A stretch of 64,000 nt of DNA, taken from assembly GCA_013115145.1 (NCBI GenBank), contig JAAPAO010000011.1, positions 1 to 64,000 on the forward strand. The letters are read 5' to 3'. A program made the translations under genes and the position numbers. Every line of letters begins with the position of its first letter. Within the stretch, counting starts at the first letter, position 1. Below are positions 1 through 11,683 of this stretch, in pieces. The DNA comes from Perkinsus chesapeaki (Eukaryota; Perkinsozoa; Perkinsida; Perkinsidae). The notes under the pieces are model-generated. The model saw only the letters and a program-made list of their open reading frames with translations, was not told the DNA's origin and ran no database searches.

Positions 1-583
1 CATCATCTAGAACAACCCCTAACCCTAGATCTTCTACGGTTTCTTCAATTATTAATCTAAGTCGTCCCGTACAAGGGAGTATGTGGGCGGGCGCTTTTCG
101 AGAGGTGACGTGACGCGGGGAATAGGGCTTGCCAAGCGATTATACTTTGTTCCATAGCCAAATTATGTCTCTTGCATGAGGACCGTTGATCCTCGCCCTC
201 CATGGACGGGTAATGGTGGGTCGCCCGATGGTCGTCTTATCCATCCCAGGCAACCTAACTCACGCACAAGACTTCAGCTATGCTCTCTGTATCGCCACTG
301 TCCCCCTCTTCTCGTCTTGTTTGGTACTTTTCTCTACACTGGTGGCTGCTGGCCATCACCAGCCCACCGCGTCGTTCAAGCGGGAATACACCTCGCTATC
401 CCCGCAGGATGATTTCGCGCTTAAGAAATACTCCCATTCGAGATCTTCCATCAATTCAGTCGCGTCGGTATGATAATCTCATACATGATGTGTCTTTATA
501 GTTGCGCTCGATGATGGCTGCAGAATTGAGGTGTAGTGTGCTACTTAACAATAGATTTCGTTATTAGGGAAACATTGTCACAA
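1..583. other. 5' edge, no supported gene
   Basis: I see no convincing gene here. Three overlapping short open frames (176-501, +) lack a signal peptide, a domain or a good start, and look like chance. The first 30 bases contain two CCTAA-type triplets (ACCCCTAACCCTAG) that recall telomeric repeats, but they do not form an array. The last about 100 bases should hold the promoter and 5' leader of the secreted-protein gene that starts at 584. Confidence 0.4.
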
Positions 584-982
584 ATGTCCATCTCTCCTCT
601 CTCAATTCTCCTTATTGGCGTTCTTGGTATGGCCCTGGCCGACGGCAAGTGTACACCAAGTGATGTCAATGTTATCCAGAAGAGTGGCAAGTTCAACGAG
701 TTTGTCTACCACTGCAGTTACACGACTTGGGGTTCAGGCCCTGGCACTGCCGAGTGTGTTAAAAATGGTTGCGGTATTTCTCCAGGTTGTGCTGAATGCT
801 TTGGGCAATCGACTTCATGTGGTGCATTATGTGGTGGGCCCTGCGCGCTAGCCGGGAACCCCAGCGATGAAAAATGTCAAGATTGCCTCAACTCAAAGGG
901 ATGTCCTAAAGCCCTAGAGGAGTGCACCGGTATAACTAACCTTCCCCCACCCCCTTCCGATCGTAGTTCGAGCTGTGCCTAG
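584..982 (+). CDS. Small secreted 14-cysteine protein, copy 1
   Basis: An intronless 132-residue protein. I start it at the second in-frame Met (584), because the N-terminus then reads as a clean signal peptide: a hydrophobic stretch (about residues 5-18) followed by MALADGKC. The mature part has 14 cysteines, an NGCGISPGC stretch, a CQDCLNSKGC motif near residue 100 and a proline-rich NLPPPPS segment before a C-terminal Cys. The paralogue at 2460 keeps all 14 cysteines, the Gly/Cys core, the CQDCLNS motif and the PPPPS tail. The protein is probably exported and disulfide-bonded. I do not recognise the family and assign no activity. A tandem pair of secreted cysteine-rich proteins would suit a parasite such as Perkinsus, but that is inference. 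Confidence 0.8.
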   Translation: MSISPLSILLIGVLGMALADGKCTPSDVNVIQKSGKFNEFVYHCSYTTWGSGPGTAECVKNGCGISPGCAECFGQSTSCGALCGGPCALAGNPSDEKCQDCLNSKGCPKALEECTGITNLPPPPSDRSSSCA

Positions 983-2459
983 CTTATGAGCATTGCTACC
1001 CAGGAGCTAAATGTCAACTTATAGATAGGCTCATGTGGGTCCGCAGTTTTCGGAGCTCGTTCCATTGGGAACTTTTTTCGCTTATTGCCTAACAACAGAC
1101 AGACAGCATGGTACCTTTACCTGACCAGAATGGCTGTGTCCGTCTTTCGATGGTATGTACCATGTCTGTATCTCATATTTTCATAGTCCGTCCTATATCA
1201 CCGGAAGTATTGTAGCTTCTGATTCATTTCCGAGTGTTTTGTTCAAGTTAAGTAGTGGTTTTTTTGCAAGGTTATACCACACGTCTGCAGGAGGGATGAA
1301 TTCCATTGAACTTGTGAATGATTACTATGTACTAGCCAGTTATTGAATTCCGATAGCTAGTTGATGAAGATTCTGACCATTGCACCCGGGTTGGAATGGC
1401 CCTGAACTTTCGATGAAGACAGTTCGAGAAGGTCACCAGTCTGGACCAGACTGTGGTGTGATACTAGACTGTCGGGTATGACACCAGTGTGGTGATTGAC
1501 ATTAGCCCGAGCAAAAGCCCGCGCCTGATACGTTACGGTGACGACTCGTCAGCTTGTTATAGTTACAGTTGTGAAGAGGTAGCGCATCGGTTAGTCAGGA
1601 CAACAAGGCACATCACTCTCCTGTGGTGTTGGATTCGGGTGGCGTAAGCTACACTATACAAAATCCGATCTGGTGGGCAATATGGCGGCGTGACAAACCT
1701 ACTTGGTTCTCGCTATTCGTTGAGATTGGCATGCTGGGACTATGGAGAGTACGCGGCAACACACAACATAAAAGCGTTCTGGGAACAAGAGAATATTTGA
1801 GATCACGAGAGCAGTCATCGAAAGCCTGGAATAGTATTCCATAAGAATCATCTGATGCACAATATTCCAGAAATACCAAATCGGAACGGTTCTTATCGAC
1901 GCACCGAACACGGTACCCGCTCAGTGCCAAACGTGTGCTATACCACGTGCTGGAGCTTCTCCGCCACTATGCCATCTACCATGTCTACTAATACATCAAG
2001 GAGTTCTTCGAGCCGAAAATTAACATAACTTCTTTTCGTGACTGTGCACCGCGAAACTCTTGTCAGTCTCCTTGTTCGGAAACGCCGTCTCCCTTGTCCA
2101 TTATGAGGTCCCTCGCTCAACCCACGGTGGTTCCTGGACTGCGGATCACTCCAAAACGCCAGGGACTTAACACAATTCTCCCATCAAACTAAAGTCTTTT
2201 TCAATTCCTCAATAATATCGAGTCAATCCTGTCAATCTGTCTCCCGTGCAAGGTTATCATACGCGTTCAAAGAGACATCAAACGTTCAGAAACGGTAGGA
2301 GATCGGAGACGAGAAAAGAAACAATTTGCCCGGAGACGGGAAAATTGGGGCGGAGTTGGCTCGTGTGAGATGTCGTTGCGCACTCAATTGAGTTAGGGTG
2401 TAACGTAACAATCGTCCCCACTTTGGCTGGATCTGGTTAAGCGATTCAGTAAGTTGTTA
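983..2459. other. Intergenic region between the secreted-protein paralogues
   Basis: About 1.5 kb with no supported gene. Short frames on both strands (1155-1346, 1623-1844, 1649-1930, 1938-2120) overlap one another and show no domain or signal peptide. A 25-base near-palindrome (CACCAGTCTGG-A-CCAGACTGTGGTG) lies at 1434-1458, and a related ACACCAGTGTGGTG follows at about 1481. The last 100-200 bases presumably carry the promoter of the gene at 2460. Confidence 0.4.
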
Positions 2460-2852
2460 ATGACTTTCTTTATCGTTCTTCTTGGCCTTGTGACTATCGC
2501 CAGCGCCGATGGTAAGTGTACTCCGGGCGATATCGCGGTCATCCACACGAGAAGCAAGTTTGCCGAGTACGTCTACTACTGTGGTCACCACAATTGGGGA
2601 AGCAGCGCTCCCACTACCAATTGTGTTGTGAAAGGTTGTGGTATTTCGGATGGATGTGGGGCATGCTTTGGGGAAGCGGCGAGATGTGGCATATCCTGTG
2701 CTTTGAGATGTGCACTGTTTGGAAAGAAGCCAAGCGATCAGGCCTGCCAAGACTGCCTAAACTCAAGGGGGTGTAACCAGGCCCTTGTTGACTGTACTGG
2801 TGCCAGTAACCTTCCTCCCCCTCCTTCTGAGAAAAGCCTGGTATGCGGCTAA
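2460..2852 (+). CDS. Small secreted 14-cysteine protein, copy 2
   Basis: A paralogue of the gene at 584, intronless, 130 residues from the ATG at 2460; a TTG two codons upstream also keeps the frame open but is not a plausible start. The signal peptide reads MTFFIVLLGLVTIASADGKC. The 14 cysteines align one for one with copy 1, including KGCGISDGC, CQDCLNSRGC and the final Cys after NLPPPPSEKS. Loop residues between the cysteines have diverged (for example Thr-Trp-Gly-Ser becomes Asn-Trp-Gly-Ser after the second Cys). This pattern of a fixed cysteine frame with variable loops is usual in secreted effector or coat families. Function unknown. Confidence 0.8.
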   Translation: MTFFIVLLGLVTIASADGKCTPGDIAVIHTRSKFAEYVYYCGHHNWGSSAPTTNCVVKGCGISDGCGACFGEAARCGISCALRCALFGKKPSDQACQDCLNSRGCNQALVDCTGASNLPPPPSEKSLVCG

Positions 2853-3485
2853 GCTAACCGAGTCCGGGTTATCGGTGAGTATAGCACCACCCCGTACGAG
2901 TGAATGGTAATGGGCATTGGCACTGTTATAGCTGACATACGTAACGCTCGACTTTGTTGCTCAGCGCTTGTCGCGAGTGTGGTTGGTATTTGGTGCAAGG
3001 CCGAATACACGCTGGAAAGAATCTATCCGATTGGGGTGACAATTCAATCTGCCAAGAGCTGCCGCAACCTTGGAACTCCAAAGTAGTTGCAGCCGTAAGC
3101 TCGAACGATAATTGGCCTGCTGATACAGTAACACCGTTACTGGGTGTATTTGCACTCGATGGGGCAGCACAACCGTTGCAACTTTCGTTCGGGGAATTGA
3201 AAACCCGCCGAAAAGTGATTTCAGAACAGGCTCTGGGGCGAATGTTTATTCGGAAACCGCTTCCTACGCAGCTCTTCCAAGGTGGAAGAGAAGGTAACTC
3301 AGTGAAACTGCGTTTAACTGGTTTGCAGGTAGGGCTGCGGAGGTTCGTACTGTACCGCCCATTCGAGCATAAATTAACCAACAAGATAGGTACGCAAAGG
3401 GTCGATGTCAACGTATTGTTAAATGTGAAGGAACAGACGTTTGAGCGACAGTCGCTCAGGCGGAGGGAAGCGTTGATCATCAGTG
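2853..3485. other. Region open on both strands, no assigned gene
   Basis: This interval separates the second secreted protein from the 3' end of the snoRNP gene. Long frames are open on both strands: + 2954-3505 (183 codons) and - 2926-3681 (251 codons). The minus frame runs out of frame into the BCD1 tail exons, has no signal peptide or domain, and lacks a start outside BCD1. The plus frame starts at a non-ATG codon. Either could be an exon of an unrecognised gene, but I cannot support one. Confidence 0.3.
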
Positions 3486-5904
3486 TCACCAGTCTCCTAA
3501 GATAAGAGAGCTCCTCCTCATCCTCTCTCAACTGTTTGATGCTTACCTCCTTTACCTCCGTTATTGTAGTAACCGCCACCTTTCCCTTTACCCCAGTCGC
3601 TGCCTTTGCCCGAGGGGCTATTCCACGCTGGGCCATTCCACTCAGAGTTCCACGAGCCACCTGAATTGAACAGGTCGTCATCTCGCGACGTCCTCTGTTA
3701 CCACCCTGCCAGTTGCTTTGCGGCTGCGAGTACTGGGGTCCCCATGCCCAATTATCTGCACCCTTGCCTGAAAGATTAAAGTACTACCAGTAAACCGAGA
3801 CAGCGTTACCTCCTTTTCCGGCGCTCCACCAGCCGCTACCATCCCCACTGTAATCTTGCCAACCTTTAGAGCCTATGAATACAAGTCTTCAAACCGTAAC
3901 AGCATATCGAAGCCTACCGCCAGGGTGGCCGCTCCACTGTCCCTTTCCAGAGGATCGTCCCTTACCACTGTGATGTGGCCAGCCTCCCTTAGAGGGTGCC
4001 GGGGGAGGCAGATCAACTGGGAAGGTAGGCCCCTCCACCGCAGCAGGCTCATCGACTGGTTCCTAAATCATGGGCAGCTTATATATGCTGAAGCTCTTAT
4101 ATACCCCTACCGCTGCAGGCTCCTCAACTTCCTTGATCGGTTGCGGCTCCTCCACCATCACTGGGAACTTCGAAGCATCCAGAGTGACTATGAAAACCGG
4201 ATGCTCGACAACGACGCGGTAATACAGGTTCTCCTTGATGGACTTGGAGGCATCCAAAAGCCAAAACCTGTCAGCCTGAAAGTTCCCTAGGCAGCACCCC
4301 ACCCTTTACTTATTGCAACGGCTCAAGTCCTGCTCCGTGTTGTTATATGGGCTCTCGTCGTGGTATGTATGGGGCTTGTGTGACATCAACACCTGAAGCT
4401 TAATAAGCAGCCATCTTCGAGCTCCTGAGCACCTTCATGAACACCGACACCTTCTCCGTCCCAGCAGCGATGTAGTCTGGTATACTGTCGGCAAGGTCGC
4501 CTAATCACTGAGCATGCGATCTGCTGCCCCCCACTTCCGCCACTCTCACGTCTCCATCTATTGCCGACCAAAGCCTCTATCAAGTCACCCGATTTAGCAT
4601 CCTCACTGCATCTGCAATACAGACCGATCATCAGGAAGCCCGGAAAGTCAATGCGTTACACTTCGTTCAGGACTACTTCTTCGCCGCCTTCCTTAGCTGG
4701 TTGGAACCGCCACTCAAGCTTCCAGTGCACCACTGGCTCTTGACGAGGCTCCTGGGGCGCCAATGTGGATTCCCCCTTAGTCGCCTCCGGATCAGCTTTG
4801 CCTGCATCGGCGTTGGGCTCCTCTGTCTTCTCCTAACCCCATCAGTCAGAAGGCGATCCCCCGCCATACACTCCCTACCGGCTGTTGTTGCTGCTGCTGT
4901 TCTCCCTTTTTAGACTTAGGCTTTCCTCCGGGGTACTTCAGGCATGAGCTATTACGCTTTGCCAGCTGGAACAGATCTGGCACTAAGTGCAGGGTCGTCA
5001 AAGGTGAACGCTTAGACAGGAAGTCTCGCAGTCTGAGGGAACGGGAGTAGGTGATGTCACTCCTGACGCTGAAGATTTCGAAATGGAGTTCATCACGGTG
5101 CTCGGGCACCACCGGTGGAGTTGCCTCCGTAGGTGCCAGCCGAAATTAATGTTCCTATTCCTGAGATCGTCCTGCTTGTCCGACCACTACCGCCAAATTG
5201 AGGTCCTCATCGGCGAAATTGATTTCTCAAAGGTGAAACTATCCTTCGCGCATTTTCATTCGGGAAGCGCAGCAGCGCATGAAATGAGCTCGACGTACCG
5301 AGTTTCTCGCGAGACGTGAATCGTTCCGGAAAAAACCTGCAGTACACTACCCCCCTCTATACGGCAATTGGCCCACTTACGTATATCGCGCAGAGTGCCG
5401 CTGCTTCGACCTAGTATTTCGATTAACCTGATAACCACTTGCCTCCCACCTCCCCCTTTCCGAACTACACTGTCATTCCGTGTCTCCAGAGAGTGAGTCT
5501 GTGCCGTGTGAGCCTTACAGGAGGCATCTTCAAGCAGGGATATATCTGCTCAGATCTTCTCCTAGTCCCCCTATCACCAGCTCACCGCGCCTCAGCACCT
5601 TCTCGTCGAACTCGTTTATCGCAACGTGCTCCACCAAAGCCCGCTTGCCTACCCAACAGTCCAGCCAAAACAGTGACCGGCCCATCACCTGTGCACTTGC
5701 TGTTGGCCTTATGAGCATTAACACACGCGAGGCTGCACGTCTTCACACTGCAGGCTGGGCAAGTATATCTGAACTCCACGGCTGATCAAATCGCCCCACA
5801 AAACGCATTGCCGCGCCGAGCTACTACTTGAATTCGCTCTTCTTGCATACTTGGCATAATGACGAGGACGCACTGGCCTCGTCTGTCGTCGAAGACCCAC
5901 TCAT
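3486..5904 (-). CDS. ZNHIT6: Box C/D snoRNA assembly factor BCD1 (HIT zinc finger) with Gly/Lys/Trp-rich tail
   Basis: This is a multi-exon gene read leftward. Exon 1 (ATG at 5904) gives SSLCQVCKKSEF; a 59-nt intron follows; then YTCPACSVKTCSLACVNAHK completes a HIT-type zinc finger. Later exons give a segment like the BCD1 core (HLVPDLFQLAKRNSS, about 5000), then VVHWKLEWRFQ (about 4720), IPDYIAAGTEKVSVFMKVLR (about 4450) and RFWLLDASKSIKENLYYRVV followed by EHPVFIVTLD (4130-4270). These match in order the C-terminal BCD1 domain of human ZNHIT6. BCD1 acts in the nucleus in assembly of C/D snoRNPs, which guide rRNA methylation. The 3' exons add a tail of GKG, GGW and DW repeats ending GGDW (stop at 3486), absent from the human protein. 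Introns are about 35-60 nt. An in-frame Met also exists at 6144. Exon borders in the middle (5100-5500) are uncertain. Confidence 0.8.
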
Positions 5905-6645
5905 TCCAACGGTACTACTACCCGCTATGATAAGACTTAACGCAAATCGTTGAGCAGACAGTTGCACCACAGGAACGATGCGAGGGTTCGGTGAGATAGT
6001 TGGCAAGGGAGAGTAGCATATCATATACAGTTCGTGAGGATTTGGAGCTGAATAGTCATTCGCACTCGCGACGCTGGACAGGATGGGATGCAGGGAAGTA
6101 GCTCGGGACCTGCGAGCAATGGGGACAGTGTTTGTGTGCCACAATATGATAAAAATGTAGAATTTTCCCAGTTTTCGTCAGGCACTTGATCCCAACTATA
6201 TTCGACGAGTTGAAGGAGGCTACGTTGAAGATTGTTTTCATCGTAGTACATACTTCCCTATTGTGACGTTAATATTATACTGTTGCATTATAAACTATTG
6301 AAAGAGTAGCATATGTATGCTATTAGTACTGTACAAGCTATTACCTACTACCGCAATACGTAGCGCCAGTACAGCTTAAGCTTTGTTAAACAACACAGTA
6401 CCATTCCCACTGAACAGTTCGATAGGAAGCATTACCGCACGCCAATGAAATCCCTAACCCCATCAACTCCGGTATATTTCTTTATTACCCGTTCTCCTCT
6501 CTCCAGTCAGCGTCTACCCTTGGCAAAAATCACACCTAAGCCTTACACCTAAGCCTTTTATCGTCAAGTATACAGGAGGGCGCCTTTAGAACGCGAAGTC
6601 AACTCCTTGCCGTTGGAAGGCCTAAGCTGATGATACTGCTAACAT
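5905..6645. other. Intergenic, no supported gene
   Basis: This is AT-richer sequence upstream of BCD1. A 76-codon minus-strand frame (6021-6251) and an overlapping 61-codon frame show nothing recognisable. The BCD1 promoter should lie in 5905-6150. From 6250 to 6600 only short frames are present. Confidence 0.4.
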
Positions 6646-7001
6646 CTACGTGCTTAACTGACCATAACGATATCGTTTAGCTTCGGCAGACGGCCTGCTT
6701 GCAGTGTAGACCAGATAAGAGTATTCCCCTTGTAGATCTCGAACGCCCCTACAGGAGATATGCACCTCGGCACTGGTTGCCCCAGTACTACCAGTGTTCA
6801 TTAGGATACCCTGTAGAGTAGAGCCTATGAAATAGACCGCAAAGAACGAAGTGAATTTATTGTCTTGCATGCTCTTCACCAAGTCAGGCGTGGGGATACC
6901 GATAAAGCCGCAAATGGATTCTGATAGTGACGTCCTGGTAGCGTCGCCATCGGAAGACGTTACCTCCAAAAAACACCATCGCAAACAGGAATAGCTGCAG
7001 C
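6646..7001 (-). CDS. Small secreted protein with an intron in the signal-peptide region
   Basis: Read leftward, an ATG near 7001 gives MLQLFLFAMVFFG, a typical signal-peptide core. A GT..AG intron of about 43 nt (GTAACGTCTT...CTATCAG) follows at once. Removing it gives GESICGFIGIPTPDLVKSMQ and a mature part of about 100 residues with two cysteines, ending RYRYGQLST. The unspliced frame (6646-6984) reads through the intron with a different N-terminus and loses the signal peptide, which supports the spliced model. I do not recognise the family. It resembles in size and style the other short secreted proteins in this window (584, 2460, 23529). Confidence 0.55.
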
Positions 7002-8088
7002 ATCCCTATAAGAGATGATATATGTTTCACGGACTCCGAAATGGGGTACCTTGGGAAAGAACATCTTTTTAGGGGAACGAAATAAACCTCGGGACTACAG
7101 CATAGCCACTTCGAGCTCGAGAGCGCAGGGTTCTTTGAAAGAGCCTCTTCCTATCTAGTGAATTCCGAAGATTCCTAGCTCATGGGTAAAGTAGGTTCGA
7201 ACTATTGCTATTGTTATGATGAAAGATGCCCAATGGTAGTGGAGTTCAGATACGCTGATCTTTCTAGGCTCTCGAGAATATAAAATATCTATGCGTTTAT
7301 AACAGAAAAGCGGTTTTATTGAGAACATATATATCCACAGTGGACCATCCACCGCAAAGGCTCACACAGGGATCCTTATCTCAGTTATTACTCGACGCCT
7401 CGTATGTCCAGTATCGAAGTAGACTTCTGGTCCAATAATTGAGCTACTTGTTGGAATGCTCCACGGAAAGATCAGCTCTGGCAGAACCTGTCCGCGAATG
7501 AGCCCCACTCGAACGGCGGTTGCCTACTGTATCGTAACCTGGTCCTCGGGCATGGCAACATCAAGATACTCCCTATGCGGAATATCTTCCCCTTGCAGAG
7601 CTGACTTGAAGTATTCTGGCTTCATAGGATTCGCCTGAGTAGACCTCATTCGTCACCGGACCGATTGGCCTCCTATAAATGGCCCGTTTACTGTACCCTT
7701 ACAATTTAATACCATATTATATATACTTTACCCATATTGAACTATATTGCATTGTACTCTAATCACATATCAAATATAGTCATATTCACTTCTTGCTAAA
7801 ATGTCCTAAGGACACTGTCCTTTATGCCTTATTACCATCGCTAGTCCACAGAAGAGAGCCACAAGTAAGCAAAGCAGGTATAACCTTCGATTAAAGCTTC
7901 TCAGAATGGTAAAAACAAATACTAACAGATCCGCGAATACAACGATACCTATATCTAAATCTATATCTATATCTAAATAGTTCAATTCAGTTCGAGGTCA
8001 GGTCTACAAATCTTGCACTCACTTGCATTTCCCTTACCGAATCGGGTCTTCGCGGATTTTGAGAACATCAACCTTTTTTATCGTTATT
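7002..8088. other. AT-rich intergenic region with a short microsatellite
   Basis: No supported gene. A hydrophobic 65-codon minus frame (7155-7352) and a 60-codon plus frame (7456-7638) have no other support. A degenerate (CTATAT)n-type tract lies at about 7950-7978, close upstream of the DRC2 start. Confidence 0.4.
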
Positions 8089-10940
8089 ATGAATCCCGAT
8101 CTCGGTACAAAGGCTGCTAAGGCTAGTAACCTCAAGAGAAGGGAGCTCAAGGCCTCTGCTGCTAGGGAGGATCAGAACTCTAAACACAATGCTAACAAGA
8201 TACTCGAAAGCTGGCTCAAGATTATGCGGTAGCACAGTGAAAGATACCAAGCAGGTTGATTGAGCGACCATTTAGAGCATACAAGGCACAGCAGCTCAAG
8301 AGAGATGTCGAAATAATATCGCAGAACCATGAAAGAGACGTTGATAGAAAAGACGCGGTTTTACAGATGCTCGACCGGGACCTTGACGAAGGTGCTCCAA
8401 CGCTTGTCTTCTTTCTGACCTATTTTGGATCTTTAGCCGAAGAACAGCATCAAGTGGCAATACGGTCTGTATTTTCCGATATGGATACGTTGGTGGAGAT
8501 CTTCCAAAGGAAACTGCGAGCTCAAAACGACAAGTTCAATCGGCAAGTGAGATCGACCTTATTTTCGCCAGATCATGTTTTCTTTCATCGTTGCGGAACT
8601 GGTCTCCGCCTGTGCGCTTCAGGATAGTATCCACGAGCAATAAAAATCGGCAGTTTATTATCGCAGATTGCTTACTGCCGACTTCTATTAGAGAGTCACC
8701 TAGCCCCATAGAAATGTTCCTTTTATTGTACGAGAAAACTTTTGTTTAAACATATGTTCCAAAAGGATACATGGAATGGATTCGCTCTACGGCTCCTACC
8801 ATAACTACTCTCAGCTGCTTCTAATGAAGGAGGAGTTCGACACAGAGCGGCGACGGTTGGTGGACCAGCATGGCCAAGAAGTCGCCGAGCTGAACTCTGT
8901 GATCGAGCAGGTGACTCGGCGCTGTATTGTGCATGGTGTTGTAAAACGGATTCAGATTGATGCGATCGAAAAGGCAAGGGAACAGAACGACCTGGCAGAG
9001 CATCAAAGCAATTATGAGATGATACGGAATAGGGATATTGAGGAGGACCATCAGATGCGATCTCATCTCGAGGAACAGATAGAAATACTTAAAGTCGGTA
9101 TAGAAGTGGCTCGGGATTCCTGGATACAGTGCAACAGAACTACCTAGATGTTTGACATATATTGTATGTTATTATACATGATTAGTTATATACTAGAGAC
9201 AGGCGCTGAATACTATGTACTCGGCCGCATTTGTGAGCCCATTTACTATTATATACTGGGACGTATACATGCCACTCAATCCAATGAGACACTTGATTTG
9301 AGTCTCGTAGCCTCCATCGGTGCCTAGTCTAGTGGAGCTAGGTGCCGATGGACGTTGCTGTACTTGTCAGGATCGATGTAATGCTCAACTGGCCTCATAT
9401 AAGCAGGCAACAGATGCCAACACTGCTGACTACAAGAACTACTTGGAACGTGATCGTAAGGGAACTCTCTAACAGTACCATCATTCCTCCACCACTGGAA
9501 GGCATTTTATCGAGTCAAGTTGAACAGAAGCTTCGGCAGGTGGATCGCATTCAGAACGATATTCAAGATCTCCGCCTCAAACTCGACCAGGTGGTGATGC
9601 CCGATGAGTGCCAAATGGCTTACTAATTTCAGAATCGAACGGAATGGGAGGGCCGAAACACTCAACTTAAACGAGAAAAGGAGCAAGTCAGGAAGCACCT
9701 GGCTCAACTGAAGGCCAGGATGCACACAGCCAGGACTGAGGAACATTCAAGGTGTCAACATTGTAGCCTGCCATACCGCTCCGTTGTTAACTGTACGGTC
9801 GATATGCCTTCGGAATATACGAAACTACCCAATCAGAGTTTTCTCGCTTTTTAGTGAATTTCCCGCAGGTTCGTCGACTTATTGCCTGTGAATGCATAGT
9901 CAAATCCGCAGTGTATTCGGGTATTGTTTTTTGCGACTAACAATCGATTGATTTTAGGATGCTGGACTTGGTGTCGAACGCTGAAGGATGCAAACGACAT
10001 TTGAAAGGGCAATTCGAACGAGAGGAACGTATACTGAAGCTGGCCGAGCTATGCAGGAAATTCGAGACGGAGCGAGAGAAGGTCTTGCCGTTCTACACTA
10101 ATGCAGATATGAATGTGGATGAGATAGATTTCGAGGTAGTAGATGGATGGAGTTTTGGAATAGCAGTTAGTTTTATGTAGATAGGATGCTCTATTGTATT
10201 CTAATATATAATATTATTATACAGCGTGAACGAGTCATTGTGGTCCTTAATAAGGACTCCTTATTGTTCAATCCGTTATCGTTCAATTCTGCTACTGTTT
10301 TTGTTTATCTGATTGCTAGAGGAATGAAGTTGTGTAGAATTGACCGAACAAAATGAAATTAGATTATAATTATCAGTACGCCACATGCCTCTTTGAGCAT
10401 GTATGTTTACCGTAATAAATAACAACTACTGCTAGTATCTCTCTTAAGAACGAAGATCTTCGGGAGGAAGTGCGAGACGTGCTTAAACAGCAAGCCAGCA
10501 ACTGTGCAAGCGGCTGCGATGAGACGACTTATCTTGACACCTTCTTCAAAAAGGTAAATCAATTAGCATTTTTCTCGGTGAAATCCTCCCCATTTGCAGT
10601 TTAATAAAATCCAGCTTGACACGCTGGCAATCGAGGCAGAGCAAAAACGACTGGAAACCGAGCGACATCAACTTAGGGATATCCTAAAGCAGTTCGTCGA
10701 CGGTAAATCGGGTTTTGAAATCATCGAGAGCATTTGTGGCAGGTGTTACCGTGAGTCCAGAGGTGCTCACTAAACCTAACCCCTTGCTTATAGTGAATGG
10801 CAGAGTCAATCTTAATCAAATGGGAGCCAGACAAGCTGCGGGTCGGACAGAACTGATGGAAAAATGTTATTGTGGCCGTCGCAGGTGCCGGCTTGCTAGG
10901 GAAGCCTGTTGTCCAGGAAGCTCAAGTAAAATTCAAATGA
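8089..10940 (+). CDS. DRC2: Dynein regulatory complex subunit 2 (CCDC65/DRC2), flagellar axoneme
   Basis: A multi-exon coiled-coil protein starting [11 protein letters not shown] (8089). Spliced segments align in order with human CCDC65: [14 protein letters not shown] joined to [20 protein letters not shown] (intron about 8230-8275), then [35 protein letters not shown] (about 8830), [40 protein letters not shown] followed by VLPFYTN (10020-10105), and [20 protein letters not shown] (10745-10805). DRC2 is a core subunit of the nexin-dynein regulatory complex, which links outer doublets and controls ciliary beating, so the organism has a motile flagellum. Most introns are 40-60 nt; the one at 8547-8814 is about 268 nt and holds a hairpin (TCGGCAGT/ACTGCCGA, 8647-8681). 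The last exon ends at 10940 if a 41-nt intron is removed, or at 10969 unspliced. Confidence 0.88.
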
Positions 10941-11290
10941 TGATGTTAAGAATGTTGTCAGTGCGATAGTGTCGAGTTGATAGCTACTGTAGAACTCAAG
11001 ACGAGATGAGGATGCGGAAATGGGCAGAATATGCCGACAGTAATCTAAACAGCATCACAGTGGCAGGCAACCCACAGGGAGCTGTTGCACTGAGGAAGGA
11101 TATATGAGATGGTACTTCGCCTGTTCAATTGGCTCAGAGTGATGGCCCTCTAAGAGAACAGTTTATCAATAATGCTATTAGCAATCAGAAGGTCTAATAA
11201 TAAAATCACGAACAGAAAATTGTGGGGAATTTCCCGTTACAAAAAGGCACGAATGAGCGTCTGACTGTTGCGGTCGATGGCGCTGCTGCT
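10941..11290. other. Convergent 3' flank of DRC2 and the RING gene
   Basis: Only short frames are present on either strand. The DRC2 and RING-H2 genes converge here, so the interval should contain both polyadenylation regions. Confidence 0.4.
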
Positions 11291-11683
11291 CTATGCCTTG
11301 AGGAGGATCTTTGTGTCTTCACTGAGGGGCGGCAACAAAGGGCTACGACATAGCGGGCAGGTCGGCTTCACTAGTTGCTGTATGAACCATCTGAATGACG
11401 ATGAGGCTGCTTAAAAGCTAGGGACTTATTCCGGCCTTACGCTCGGATGCAATCTTCATGGAAGCAATGCCCGCAGGGTAGCACTCGAATGCCGGGATCG
11501 TCACGGCAATCGGCGAGACAGATGGGACACTCAAACTGGCTCCCTCGTCTGAGCAGATAACCTTGGGGACGAGATTGAGAATCCGGATCATTCCCAGTTA
11601 TCTAATTTTTTGCTTTGAAAAGGGCATTATTTTACCCGACAGAATGCACGAAGGTGACTAGTGCCACTTTGAGGGAATATCAT
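11291..11683 (-). CDS. RING-H2 finger protein, probable E3 ubiquitin ligase
   Basis: A short gene seen only after splicing. Read leftward: MIFPQSGTSHLRAFCR, a 34-nt intron (11602-11635), ITGNDPDSQSRPQGYLLRRG, then FECPICLADCRDDPGIRVLP followed by CGHCFHEDCIRA, an intron of about 50 nt, and WFIQQLVKPTCPLCRSPLLP. The zinc ligands follow C-x2-C ... C-x-H-x2-H-x2-C ... C-x2-C, with the usual Trp after the sixth ligand and a Pro after CPLC replaced by RSP. The product would be about 100 residues with little beyond the finger. RING-H2 proteins recruit ubiquitin-conjugating enzymes; the substrate is unknown. An additional 5' exon cannot be excluded. Confidence 0.75.

Noticed and set aside
1-30. Possible telomeric repeat at the left edge
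   Set aside because: Only two CCTAA-like units are present, without an array, and genes start within 600 bases.
1434-1458. 25-base near-palindrome as a possible operator or element end
   Set aside because: Imperfect and isolated, with no nearby gene start; noted only within the intergenic description.
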